Positions 8,359-17,092 are shown, counted from the first letter of the stretch. The stretch is DNA of 44,784 bases from Desulfosporosinus sp. (GCA_031292055.1 JARLHV010000072.1:1-44784), one strand, 5' to 3'. Numbers and translations: made by a program. Notes: generated by a model from the sequence alone, not told the origin.

Positions 8359-9264
8359 TTGACTGAGGGTAAGATCATTAATATTATGAAATATGCTCTT
8401 CATGATGGACCGGGCATTCGAACCACAGTGTTTTTTAAGGGCTGTCCCCTCACTTGTCTGTGGTGTCATAACCCAGAAAGCCAAGGAGTCGGCCAAGAGT
8501 TAATGTATTGGCCGGAGCGTTGCCTCGGCTGTGGGCAGTGTTTAGAAATTTGTCCGAATGGCGCAGTGGTAGCGAGGGCGGGAACCTTGGCATACCTTCG
8601 GGATCAATGCCGAGCCTGCGGAGCGTGCTGTCAGGTTTGCCCTGCCGGAGTAAGGGAACTCGCAGCAAAGACGATGTCCGTGAGTGAGGTTATGGCTGAG
8701 ATTGAGAAAGATTTAGTTTTCTATGACGAATCAGGAGGGGGAGTCACTTTTTCAGGAGGGGAAGCGTTTCTGCAGCCTGTCTTTCTGATCGAACTACTTA
8801 AAGAGTGTCGAAAAAAAGAAATCCACACGACGCTAGAGACGTGTGGATTCGTAAAGCTGGAATTATTGCAAACCTTGAGCGCTAGGGTGGATTTGTTTCT
8901 GTATGATCTAAAACTCATGGATAGCCGGAAACACCAAGCTGTCACCGGGGTGCCCAATCAACTTATCCTAGCGAATTTGCATTGGCTGGCGGAGCACCAT
9001 CCTCAAGTCATTGTCCGAGTACCGATCATGCCCGGCATTAATGATGATCCGGAAACTCTTCAGCAAATTGGAGAGTTCGTAGCGTCGTTAAAACGGGTCA
9101 CAGAACTTCATTTGCTTCCTTATCACAAAGCGGGAGCGGACAAGTACCGACGCTTGGGTCGGACGTATCAACTGCCGGATCTGCAATCCCCAGATAGCGA
9201 GCGCATGGAACAGATCGCAGGACAGTTGGAACAGTTTGGTCTGAAGGTTAAAGTTGGAGGGTAA
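8359..9264 (+). CDS. Second glycyl radical activating enzyme (radical SAM), HypE-like
   Basis: 301 aa, TTG start with GGAG 9 bases upstream. It contains YALHDGPGIRTTVFFKGC, CxxxCxxC as CPLTCLWC, two ferredoxin-type clusters (CLGCGQCLEIC and CRACGACCQVC) and ESGGGVTFSGGEAFLQP. It lies 75 bases after the first activase, in the same direction. Two activases for one adjacent enzyme is surplus, and the HypD gene 5.5 kb downstream has none, so this one may activate HypD. The sequence resembles HypE-type activases more than the first one does, but that is a judgement by eye. The gene is convergent with the 3-hydroxyproline dehydratase gene 31 bases away. Confidence 0.9.
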   Translation: MTEGKIINIMKYALHDGPGIRTTVFFKGCPLTCLWCHNPESQGVGQELMYWPERCLGCGQCLEICPNGAVVARAGTLAYLRDQCRACGACCQVCPAGVRELAAKTMSVSEVMAEIEKDLVFYDESGGGVTFSGGEAFLQPVFLIELLKECRKKEIHTTLETCGFVKLELLQTLSARVDLFLYDLKLMDSRKHQAVTGVPNQLILANLHWLAEHHPQVIVRVPIMPGINDDPETLQQIGEFVASLKRVTELHLLPYHKAGADKYRRLGRTYQLPDLQSPDSERMEQIAGQLEQFGLKVKVGG

Positions 9265-9295
9265 GTGCCGTAACCTCTTCCCTTTTTACCGTCCT

Positions 9296-10312
9296 TTAGC
9301 TGCCTATGATTCTAAATCCTTCGGGCAGCGGATCTTTAGGATCGAGCACCAATTGATTAAAACCTACGATTTGGGCAGTACCGGATACTTCGGTGAGGAC
9401 CGCAGCATAGTCTCCGACCTTGGTTTCAGCGACGAGTTTCCCTTCAAAGGGAGTATTGATAATGCTATAATTGATGAGCGTGTCTTCTTTTTTTAACTCG
9501 CCTTTATGATAGTGTAAGGCGATTCTTCCTCCGGTTCCGGTTCCGGTAGGAGATCGATCGACCTGACCTTCAGCGAAAATACAGACATTTTTGGTTATGA
9601 GTTTATGGCCTTCTCTTACAGGCGTCTCGTAGAAAATAGTTCCATAGAGCCAATTGACACCTGAGGTCGGATGGTTAAATTCCATAACAGCCTTGACTTT
9701 ATTTTTGATTTCCATGCCGCGCTGGACTAGTTGTTCAGTATTTTCAGAAGTCACAGTTAACCCCAGTTGTTGGGAGTTCAGAAAGACGTAAAAGGCACCA
9801 CAATATACGACGTCAGCGGTGACTTCGCCGATACCTTCGACAGCAACGCTGATGTTTTCTTGATAGACGAAACAAGCGACATTTTGAAATCGAACTCGTT
9901 CTACTTCTCCATGCAAGACGTCAGCGTAGGCCGTAATTCTTCCGGCCGGCGAGTCGATTTTGACAATCGTTTCCCCTTCTTGAGCAACAATCATGCCGGT
10001 TTCTATGGCAACTTTGGTCACCCCGATAATGCCATGCCCACACATGGAACTTAACCCTTCGTTGTGAGTAAATAAGACGCCAAAATCACCATCGTCAGTC
10101 ACTGCCGGAACGAGGATGCAGCCGTACATGCCGCTATGTCCGCGGGGCTCTAACATGATCAGCTTCCGTAAATGGTCATAGTTTTCGAGCATATACTGCC
10201 TCTTTTCGAGCATGGTTTTGCCCGGAATGGGCGGTAAGCCGGAAGTGACGATTCGAAGCGGTTCCCCGGCAGTATGGGCGTCTATGCAATTGATATAATG
10301 TTTGAAATTCAA
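9296..10312 (-). CDS. trans-3-hydroxy-L-proline dehydratase (proline racemase fold)
   Basis: 338 aa. The family uses two catalytic residues. Proline racemase and 4-hydroxyproline epimerase have Cys/Cys, whereas trans-3-hydroxy-L-proline dehydratase has Cys/Thr. Here the first site is MCGHG (Cys91) and the second is DRSPTGTGTGG with Thr256 where racemases have Cys. This points to dehydration of trans-3-hydroxy-L-proline to pyrroline-2-carboxylate. TTG start with AAGGAG about 8 bases upstream. Its operon partner, transcribed first, is a pyrroline-2-carboxylate reductase-like protein, which supports the assignment. Convergent with the activase genes. Confidence 0.88.
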   Translation of the reverse strand: MNFKHYINCIDAHTAGEPLRIVTSGLPPIPGKTMLEKRQYMLENYDHLRKLIMLEPRGHSGMYGCILVPAVTDDGDFGVLFTHNEGLSSMCGHGIIGVTKVAIETGMIVAQEGETIVKIDSPAGRITAYADVLHGEVERVRFQNVACFVYQENISVAVEGIGEVTADVVYCGAFYVFLNSQQLGLTVTSENTEQLVQRGMEIKNKVKAVMEFNHPTSGVNWLYGTIFYETPVREGHKLITKNVCIFAEGQVDRSPTGTGTGGRIALHYHKGELKKEDTLINYSIINTPFEGKLVAETKVGDYAAVLTEVSGTAQIVGFNQLVLDPKDPLPEGFRIIGS

Positions 10313-10366
10313 TAGTTTAACTCCTTTCTAGCACAGTACAGGTACAGATTTGAAAATTCACGCCAT

Positions 10367-11356
10367 TTAAAAGACAAATTTCTGCCCGATGTCTTGTTTC
10401 AAGGCACTCTGATAAATATGGTGAGCGGTTACAATGTCTAATACGGATATCCCTACTGTCTTAAAGAGAGTGATTTCTTCTGGAGTTTCCCGTCCGGGGA
10501 GGTTATTCAAAAGAACCTGACCAATCTCTCCTGTGAATTTAGCCGCGCTAATCGTTCCTTTGGTTAAAGGAATAATAAAATCACCCGCCTCAGCGAGGGC
10601 CGCTTTCTGGGAATCAAAGAAAATCTTATCCGCTCGCTGTACGATAAATTCATCTAATTCCTGCATGTCCGGCCGATAGGAGCCGACGCCGTTGATATGT
10701 GCTCCTGCTTTGACGAGGCGACCGTCGAAAACCGGCTGGCAGGATGTGGTCACTGTGGTTATAATATCGGCATTCGTGATTGCTTCCGCAGAGGTCTCAA
10801 CGGCTCGGAGCAGCGCTTTGAACTTCGAAAATTTAGCTTGCGCTTGCCTAACAAACGTTTGGGTGCGTTCTCTGCTGCGGCTAAAAATACGGACTTCCGT
10901 TAGATTCCTCACCGTCAACAGGGCTTCGAGCTGAGTAAGGGCCTGTCCTCCCGTACCAAGCAGTGCTCCAATTTTGGCATCAGAACGAGCCAGCAGGTCG
11001 GTAGCCGCTCCTGTTGTGGCTCCGGTACGAAGTTGGGTGAGGTAGGTTCCATCTAAGATACAGCACACTACACCGCTGGTTCCATCAATGAGCACCATGG
11101 TCGCGGGAACTGAGGGGAGTCCTTGTTCGCTGTTGTGGGGGAAAACCGAGACGATCTTCACGCCCATGCTGTCGAGCGCTGCAACGTAACCGGGCATGAA
11201 CAAAGTCTGCCCTTCATAGTTAGGTGCACTAAGATTGACCCTCAAAGGGACGACACTTCCTCCTTCTGAGTAGATGCGCAAAGCTTGTTTGACTGCTTCT
11301 AGAGCATCCTGCATAGTAAAGATTTGTTGGATATCTTGCTTGGTTAGTAGCAACAT
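10367..11356 (-). CDS. Ornithine cyclodeaminase/mu-crystallin family protein, probable pyrroline-2-carboxylate reductase
   Basis: 329 aa from the ATG whose complement is at 11354-11356; CGGAGG lies 8 bases upstream, and the longer frame to 11389 has no site. Family motifs: GVKIVSVFPHN, LRTGATTGAATDLLAR, the NAD(P)-binding GTGGQALTQLEAL, and GSYRPDMQELD in the region of the cyclodeaminase catalytic Asp. Members of this family next to 3-hydroxyproline dehydratases reduce pyrroline-2-carboxylate to L-proline. The 54-bp gap and shared strand make an operon. True ornithine cyclodeaminase, or alanine/ketimine reductase activity, cannot be excluded from sequence. Confidence 0.85.
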   Translation of the reverse strand: MLLLTKQDIQQIFTMQDALEAVKQALRIYSEGGSVVPLRVNLSAPNYEGQTLFMPGYVAALDSMGVKIVSVFPHNSEQGLPSVPATMVLIDGTSGVVCCILDGTYLTQLRTGATTGAATDLLARSDAKIGALLGTGGQALTQLEALLTVRNLTEVRIFSRSRERTQTFVRQAQAKFSKFKALLRAVETSAEAITNADIITTVTTSCQPVFDGRLVKAGAHINGVGSYRPDMQELDEFIVQRADKIFFDSQKAALAEAGDFIIPLTKGTISAAKFTGEIGQVLLNNLPGRETPEEITLFKTVGISVLDIVTAHHIYQSALKQDIGQKFVF

Positions 11357-11389
11357 AGTTATTCCTCCGGTCCTTAAGTTTATTATCAT

Positions 11390-11418
11390 ACACTATCGAC
11401 TCAGGCCTGATTTGTCAA
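11390..11418 (-). promoter_or_regulatory. Promoter of the 3-hydroxyproline operon with an internal palindrome
   Basis: On the minus strand, TTGACA (complement of 11413-11418) and TAGTGT (complement of 11390-11395) are 17 bases apart. The spacer contains the perfect palindrome TCAGGCCTGA (11401-11410), a good place for a repressor to sit. The start codon lies 34 bases after the -10. Confidence 0.55.
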
Positions 11419-11597
11419 CGAGTTCAAGGCTTATAGATAGCTTCAAGAATGATGACTAAGAAACTGAGCAGGAATCGTGATCTAGAGCAACTAAGTGAAG
11501 TCGGTCGTTTAAAAACGTATTAAATGGTGCAGAAAGAAAACGAAAAGAAGCTTGGATGTTTAAAGAAATTTAACAACGGATGAGGAGGAAAGTTTTG

Positions 11598-12008
11598 ATG
11601 ATGAAGAAGCTCTGGGTTTTACTAGCAGTTTTAGTGGTCGCTTTCGGTGTTGGTGCCTATTTTTGGTATGTTCAACCTGTGCAACTTAATGCTAAGGCGG
11701 TTACTCCTCAAGAACTTAAACAAATGATTACCCAAGATGACAATTTTTTTGTCTATTTTCATTCTCCGATTTGCCCCAAATGTGTCAAGGCTGAGCCGCT
11801 CATCGCCAAAGCTGTGCAATTGACTAAAGTTAGAATGGTTGCTTTAGATGTTCAAGCATACCCAGATACAAAAACAGAATTGCTTGTTCCTGGTACACCT
11901 ACGATCTTTTATTACAAGAATCACAAACTTGCTAAGGGGATTACAGGGGTCTTAGCCACTTACCAGGAATATGTTAGCCTTTTTAGGGATGCAGCCGGAA
12001 CAAAGTAG
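11598..12008 (+). CDS. Membrane-anchored thioredoxin-like protein
   Basis: 136 aa from ATG 11598 behind GAGGAGG (a second ATG follows directly). One N-terminal hydrophobic segment (LWVLLAVLVVAFGVGAYFW) is followed by a thioredoxin-fold domain outside the membrane. It has a CPKC active site (PICPKCVKAEP) and the cis-Pro region VPGTPTIFYY. It is probably a thiol-disulfide oxidoreductase or a bacteriocin-immunity/YbbN-type thioredoxin at the cell surface. It lies 114 bp before the secreted S53 protease and could help in its folding, but that is inference. The gene ends within a short tandem repeat. Confidence 0.85.
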   Translation: MMKKLWVLLAVLVVAFGVGAYFWYVQPVQLNAKAVTPQELKQMITQDDNFFVYFHSPICPKCVKAEPLIAKAVQLTKVRMVALDVQAYPDTKTELLVPGTPTIFYYKNHKLAKGITGVLATYQEYVSLFRDAAGTK

Positions 12009-12036
12009 AGAGTAGAGAGTAGAGAGTAGAGAGTAG
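12005..12036. repeat. Tandem 7-mer repeat GTAGAGA
   Basis: Four complete copies of GTAGAGA plus GTAG. It begins in the last codons of the thioredoxin-like gene and runs into the gap before the protease gene. A purine-rich slippage-prone tract of this kind may vary in copy number between strains. Confidence 0.9.
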
Positions 12037-12121
12037 CGCGGATTTTGGTTTGAATATAGTTTGCTGAAGGTTGAGTTTTACAGAAACGTACGAAATTAAG
12101 TTAAGGAGGTTTGCAGAAATT

Positions 12122-14632
12122 ATGTTATTTTTTTTAAAAAGGAAACTTTTTGGAATACAAAAGGTTAGCGTACTTAGGGTAGCAAGTTCAGCGCTAGTAC
12201 TATTGCTTTTTTTCATAAACATGAACGTGCAGCCAGTTCTTGCCGAAATTGCCCAAAGTCAGGTATATGTTCCGTTAGCAGTGAGTAACGTTACCCCCTT
12301 ACTTAGCAAAAGTGATGTTATAAAAACCGCTGATATTGAGCCTGATAAGCAACTAAATATAACGCTAGCTCTTAAGTTTCGTAATAAAGATGACTTGGTG
12401 CAGAGAATAAATAAAGCCCGTAAGGCAGGAGTTCTAGGACGAGTGATGAGTGACCAAGATCTGGAGAACAACTTTTTGCCGAATAAAACGGCACACGATA
12501 AGGTTGTCGATTTTCTAACATCCAACGGGTTAACAATTAATAAGACTTATAACGAACGTATGGCTATCCAGGTTAGTGGTACCGCTCAAGCAATTGAAAA
12601 GGCTTTTAATGTTGATATTAGTTATTTTTCAGAGGATGGCAATCAATTTTTTGCCAATAGCACGCAACCACAATTACCAGAAGAAATAGCGGATTTGGTC
12701 GAATGCGTTTCGGGTCTTAACAATTTGCATTTAAAACCCGCATCATCCGGGCAGGATGATGCGACTTCCTCGTTAGCGTATAGCACGACTGCTTATTCGC
12801 CTCAGCAAATTCAAAAGGCATACAATCTTACGACAGCCTACACAAACAATATCAATGGACAGGGTATAAAGTTAGCGATTGCAACTTATTGTTCTTTTAA
12901 CCAAAGTGACATAAACTTTTTTTTAAACAACTATGGTATTTCCGGAACAAAGTCAATTCAAGTTATAAATGTGGATGGAACTCCGGCGTATGACAAGAAT
13001 GGTTCAGGCGAGACAACTTTGGATATCGAATGCGCATTGTCCAGCGCTCCAGGGGCGCAACTCATGGTGTACGATGGAGCGGATTCGACCTTAACAACAG
13101 GCATTGACATGTATACGAACATAGTTGATGATGGGCAGGCGAATGTAGTAAGTTATAGCTGGGGGCTAGACGAGAGATATTGGGATGCGTCCCAAATATC
13201 CGCGATGAACAATCTGTTCGCTGCTGGTGCAGCCAAAGGGATGACATTTTTGGTAGCCTCAGGAGATAGCGGCAGTTCTGAAATTAATTATCCGGCTACA
13301 GATCCGTATGTTACTTCTGTAGGCGGAACGACGTTGACTCTGAATAATAGTTCTGGTTTGATCTCCTCAGAAGGCGGTTGGAGTGGCAGCGGTGGAGGTA
13401 GTAGTACTCTTTTCGTCCAGCCAACTTGGCAACAAACTGTTTTGAAGTCATCAAGTGGGAAAAGGATGTTTCCAGATGTATCACTCAACGCCAATCCGAA
13501 CACTGGCTACAGTATTTATTTTGGCGGTAGTTGGATGACTTATGGTGGAACAAGTGCTGCGGCCCCAGAGTGGGCGGCTATCTTCGCTCTAGTTGACCAG
13601 AGTAGGAAAAACAATGGCTTGAACTCTATTGGTTTAGCCGATTCAGCCTTATATTCCCTGGCGGGTCAGTCATCGGTGTTTCATGATATAACAAGTGGTT
13701 CAAATGGCTCGTATAGAGCAAATGCGGGCTATGATATGGTAACCGGTTTGGGTTCTGTTGATGCCTGGAACCTTATCAATGCATTGGCTAACGTTGTCGT
13801 CGGAGTGCCGGTAAGTGTGGCGGATTTGAGTGTAAATAGCCCCAGTGCAAACGAATTGGATTTAACCTGGAGTGCCGTAAGTGGAGCAACAAGCTATAAG
13901 GTTTATCGATCCACTAGTGCGACAGGAAACTATGCCTTAGTAGGAACGAGCACGACAGCAAGCTACAGTGATATAAATCTAACGGCAAGCACCACTTATT
14001 ACTACAAAGTAAGTGCTGTAAACGGCAATGGTGAAGGATTACAATCCAGTGCGGTAAGCGGCATTACAGCCACGAACGTAACTGGAGTGGCGTTAAATAA
14101 AATCAGCGCAGCAATAGATATAGGTATGAGTGATGCTTTAACAGCCGTAATCTCACCGACCAACGCTACTAATAAAGGTGTTACTTGGGATTCAAGTGAT
14201 CCAGCTATAGCTACAGTCGATGCAAATGGTAAAGTAGTTGGCGTAAAAGCAGGAACAGCCGTTGTCACTGTTACAACTAAGGATGGAAGCAAAACTGCAG
14301 CCTGTACAGTTAAGGTTGGCGTTACCGTGCTCCCTGCTCAGCAAACTATAGCTCTAGACAAAGAATGGCGAATTTCATTCAACCAACCAGTTGATTCAAG
14401 TACAATTCAGAGCAATATTTTACTATGGAGAATAGACACTACAACTCAAACAACGGATACCGTAGATATCACTCCAGTTATTGATCCAGCTAATGCTATG
14501 GTGGTTATTATAAAACACTCTACGCCTTTTGTGGCTGAGGCCAATTATGAATTGTCAGTGAAGGCTGGGGTCAAAGACATAGCGGGAATATCGTTATCTA
14601 ATTCGGTAAGTTTATCATTTAGTACGATTTAG
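12122..14632 (+). CDS. Secreted sedolisin (S53) serine-carboxyl peptidase with Ig-like C-terminal domains
   Basis: 836 aa from ATG 12122, with AAGGAGG upstream. Order: signal peptide (about 1-40, ending VQPVLA); pro-kumamolisin activation domain (about 50-200); S53 catalytic domain (about 220-560); fibronectin III-like domain (about 565-655, LTWSAVSGATSYKVYRS); Big_2-type Ig domain (about 660-740, ending TAACTVKV); SbsA/Big_5-like Ig domain to the end. Catalytic residues: Glu297 and Asp301 in ETTLD, oxyanion Asp382 in SGDSG, Ser478 in GGTSAAAP. The calcium-site region GYDMVTGLG is present. Sedolisins work at low pH, and kumamolisin-As is a known collagenase. That and the hydroxyproline genes around it suggest a role in feeding on hydroxyproline-rich protein, which is inference. 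Confidence 0.93.
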   Translation: MLFFLKRKLFGIQKVSVLRVASSALVLLLFFINMNVQPVLAEIAQSQVYVPLAVSNVTPLLSKSDVIKTADIEPDKQLNITLALKFRNKDDLVQRINKARKAGVLGRVMSDQDLENNFLPNKTAHDKVVDFLTSNGLTINKTYNERMAIQVSGTAQAIEKAFNVDISYFSEDGNQFFANSTQPQLPEEIADLVECVSGLNNLHLKPASSGQDDATSSLAYSTTAYSPQQIQKAYNLTTAYTNNINGQGIKLAIATYCSFNQSDINFFLNNYGISGTKSIQVINVDGTPAYDKNGSGETTLDIECALSSAPGAQLMVYDGADSTLTTGIDMYTNIVDDGQANVVSYSWGLDERYWDASQISAMNNLFAAGAAKGMTFLVASGDSGSSEINYPATDPYVTSVGGTTLTLNNSSGLISSEGGWSGSGGGSSTLFVQPTWQQTVLKSSSGKRMFPDVSLNANPNTGYSIYFGGSWMTYGGTSAAAPEWAAIFALVDQSRKNNGLNSIGLADSALYSLAGQSSVFHDITSGSNGSYRANAGYDMVTGLGSVDAWNLINALANVVVGVPVSVADLSVNSPSANELDLTWSAVSGATSYKVYRSTSATGNYALVGTSTTASYSDINLTASTTYYYKVSAVNGNGEGLQSSAVSGITATNVTGVALNKISAAIDIGMSDALTAVISPTNATNKGVTWDSSDPAIATVDANGKVVGVKAGTAVVTVTTKDGSKTAACTVKVGVTVLPAQQTIALDKEWRISFNQPVDSSTIQSNILLWRIDTTTQTTDTVDITPVIDPANAMVVIIKHSTPFVAEANYELSVKAGVKDIAGISLSNSVSLSFSTI

Positions 14633-14734
14633 GCAACGTTTTTAAGCCTGAATTTAAACTGCAGTTAGCGTGAGCGATAGGGATTTTAGATAAATTAAGT
14701 CAGACGATTTACGGACTAAGGGAGTGTTCTAAAA

Positions 14735-17092
14735 ATGAACGAGCGAGTAACCATGCTCAGGCAACGAAGCTTAGAGACTGAAGCTTATATCTCCGCGGAA
14801 AGGGCGGAGTTGATAACAGAGTTCTACCACACGGCTGGCAATTCTTCTGTCCCTGTTCAGCGGGCTTTGGCCTTTAAATATATCATGGAAAGAAAAGAGA
14901 TCTGTATCAATGCAGGCGAATTAATTGTTGGAGAAAGAGGTCCGGCTCCTAAGGCTACTTATACCTTCCCTGAACTCTGCTGCCATAGTCTTGAGGATTT
15001 AGAACTTTTGGATTCTCGTCCAAAAATATCGTTTAAAGTCCAGGCAGAGGTTCGCCGTGCTTATGAAGAGCGAATTATTCCCTTCTGGAAAGGCAAATCC
15101 ATGCGAGATTTGATTTTTTCAGAGATGTCTCAGGACTGGCAAGCAGCCTATGATGCGGGCATTTTTACTGAATTCATGGAGCAAAGAGCCCCTGGGCATA
15201 CGGTGCTCGATGATAAAATCTATCGCTTTGGTTTCTTAGACGTCATGGTTGAGATCAATACCCAATTGGCGAAACTTGATTATTTTAACGATGTTGACGC
15301 TTACTACAAACAAGAAGAATTGCGAGCAATGCGGATCTGTGCTCAAGCTATTATCCAGTTTGCCGAACGGCATGCGGAGAAAGCGAGAGAATTAGCTCAG
15401 GTGGAGACCGATCTGCAAAGAAAGGAAGAACTGGAGAAAATCGCTGAGATCTGTGCATTTGTCCCTGCTCATGCCCCACGGAATTTCTGGGAAGCTTTGC
15501 AGGCTTACTGGTTTGTGCATTTGGGCGTTATCACAGAACTGAATACTTGGGATGCGTTTAATCCTGGTCGGCTGGATCAACATTTGAATCCTTTCTATAA
15601 ACGGGGCTTGGCAGAGGGAACTCTAACAGAAGAACAGGCCAAAGAACTCTTAGAGTGTTTTTGGGTAAAGTTTAACAATCAACCCGCTCCGCCTAAGGTT
15701 GGAGTAACAGCAGCTGAAAGCGGCACCTACACGGATTTTGCCAATATTAACAGCGGCGGGCTCAAAGCCGATGGTTCGGATGGAGTCAATGAGGTTACTT
15801 ACTTGATTCTGGACGTGATCGATGAAATGCGTCTCTTACAGCCCAGCTCGAACATCCAATTGAGCAAGAAGAACCCGGACCGCTTCTTAAAACGAGCGAC
15901 TAGGATTATCAGAAAAGGTTGGGGTCAGCCCTCTGTCTTTAATGCTGATGCGGTCGTTGAGGAACTTCTGCGCCAAGGTAAATCGATTGAGGATGCCCGT
16001 CAGGGCGGAACCAGCGGTTGTGTGGAAACAGGGGCTTTCGGCAAGGAAAGTTATATTTTGACTGGATATTTTAACCTGCCTAAGATTTTTGAGTTGGCTA
16101 TGCATAATGGCTTAGATCCCAGGACTGGTCAGCAGTTGGGTTTAGCGACCGGAGACCCCCGAGACTTTAGTTCTTTTGCGGAACTATTTGCAGCTTTTAA
16201 AACACAGCTCCATTACTTTATGGATCTTAAAGTGAAAGGGAGTAATATCATCGAGCGACTTTATGCGACTTATATGCCGTCGCCGTTCCTTTCAATGCTG
16301 ATTGACGATTGTGTTGCTAAAGGCAAAGATTATAATGACGGAGGAGCACGTTACAACACCAACTATGTCCAAGGGGTTGGCTTAGGCAGTTTAACCGACA
16401 CGTTAGCGGGCATCAAGTATCACGTCTTTGATCAGAGGGATCTTACAATAGATCAATTGCTGCGGGCTTTAGAGGATAATTTTTCTGGGCACGAAGCGGT
16501 GCGCCTGCAACTGATTAACAAGACGCCTCATTTTGGCAATGATCTTGACTACGCTGATGAATTGATGGTGGATATCTTTAATGCTTATTATGCAGAAGTG
16601 AACGGTCGCCCCACTACTAAGGGCGGTGTCTACCGGATCAATATGTTGCCGACAACTTGCCATGTCTATTTCGGTTCAGTCCTGGGCGCCACGGCAGAGG
16701 GGCGTCGGGCAGGAGAACCTCTTTCGGAGGGGATTTCTCCGGTCCAAGGTACGGATCGCTTAGGTCCGACTGCGGTTATAAAATCTGCTTCCAAGCTGGA
16801 TCACGCGCGTACGGGGGGTACTCTCTTAAATCTTAAGTTTACGCCCCAAGTTCTGGAAGGGGAAGCAGGAATCGAGAAGTTGGCTCAGTTGGTCCGCTCG
16901 TATTTTAAATTGGGTGGTCATCATATTCAGTTTAACGTAGTTGATGCTCAGACACTCAGGGCAGCGCAGGCCGAGCCGGAAAAACACCGAGATTTGATCG
17001 TGAGGGTCGCCGGGTATAGTGATTATTTTTGCGATTTGAGTGAGGCGCTCCAAGAGGAAATTATCACTAGGACTGAGCATACGGCGTTTTAG
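14735..17092 (+). CDS. hypD: trans-4-hydroxy-L-proline dehydratase (glycyl radical enzyme HypD)
   Basis: 785 aa; GGGAG 9 bases upstream of the ATG. It removes water from trans-4-hydroxy-L-proline by radical chemistry to give pyrroline-5-carboxylate. Visible: thiyl loop GGTSGCVETGAFGKE (Cys429, Glu431) and radical motif RVAGYSDYF (Gly760). Against the C. difficile HypD numbering I recall (His160, Asp278, Cys434, Glu436, Gly765), all five residues are present at a constant offset of -5: His155 in APGHT, Asp273 in TWDAFNPGR, and the three above. Long stretches such as GGARYNTNYVQGVGLGSLTD are also HypD-like. No activase gene is next to it; the HypE-like activase at 8359-9264 is the likely partner. 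No pyrroline-5-carboxylate reductase is in the window. A strong terminator follows. Confidence 0.92.
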   Translation: MNERVTMLRQRSLETEAYISAERAELITEFYHTAGNSSVPVQRALAFKYIMERKEICINAGELIVGERGPAPKATYTFPELCCHSLEDLELLDSRPKISFKVQAEVRRAYEERIIPFWKGKSMRDLIFSEMSQDWQAAYDAGIFTEFMEQRAPGHTVLDDKIYRFGFLDVMVEINTQLAKLDYFNDVDAYYKQEELRAMRICAQAIIQFAERHAEKARELAQVETDLQRKEELEKIAEICAFVPAHAPRNFWEALQAYWFVHLGVITELNTWDAFNPGRLDQHLNPFYKRGLAEGTLTEEQAKELLECFWVKFNNQPAPPKVGVTAAESGTYTDFANINSGGLKADGSDGVNEVTYLILDVIDEMRLLQPSSNIQLSKKNPDRFLKRATRIIRKGWGQPSVFNADAVVEELLRQGKSIEDARQGGTSGCVETGAFGKESYILTGYFNLPKIFELAMHNGLDPRTGQQLGLATGDPRDFSSFAELFAAFKTQLHYFMDLKVKGSNIIERLYATYMPSPFLSMLIDDCVAKGKDYNDGGARYNTNYVQGVGLGSLTDTLAGIKYHVFDQRDLTIDQLLRALEDNFSGHEAVRLQLINKTPHFGNDLDYADELMVDIFNAYYAEVNGRPTTKGGVYRINMLPTTCHVYFGSVLGATAEGRRAGEPLSEGISPVQGTDRLGPTAVIKSASKLDHARTGGTLLNLKFTPQVLEGEAGIEKLAQLVRSYFKLGGHHIQFNVVDAQTLRAAQAEPEKHRDLIVRVAGYSDYFCDLSEALQEEIITRTEHTAF

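Noticed and set aside
9296..10312. Proline racemase or 4-hydroxyproline epimerase
   Set aside because: The second catalytic Cys is Thr256, the mark of 3-hydroxyproline dehydratases.
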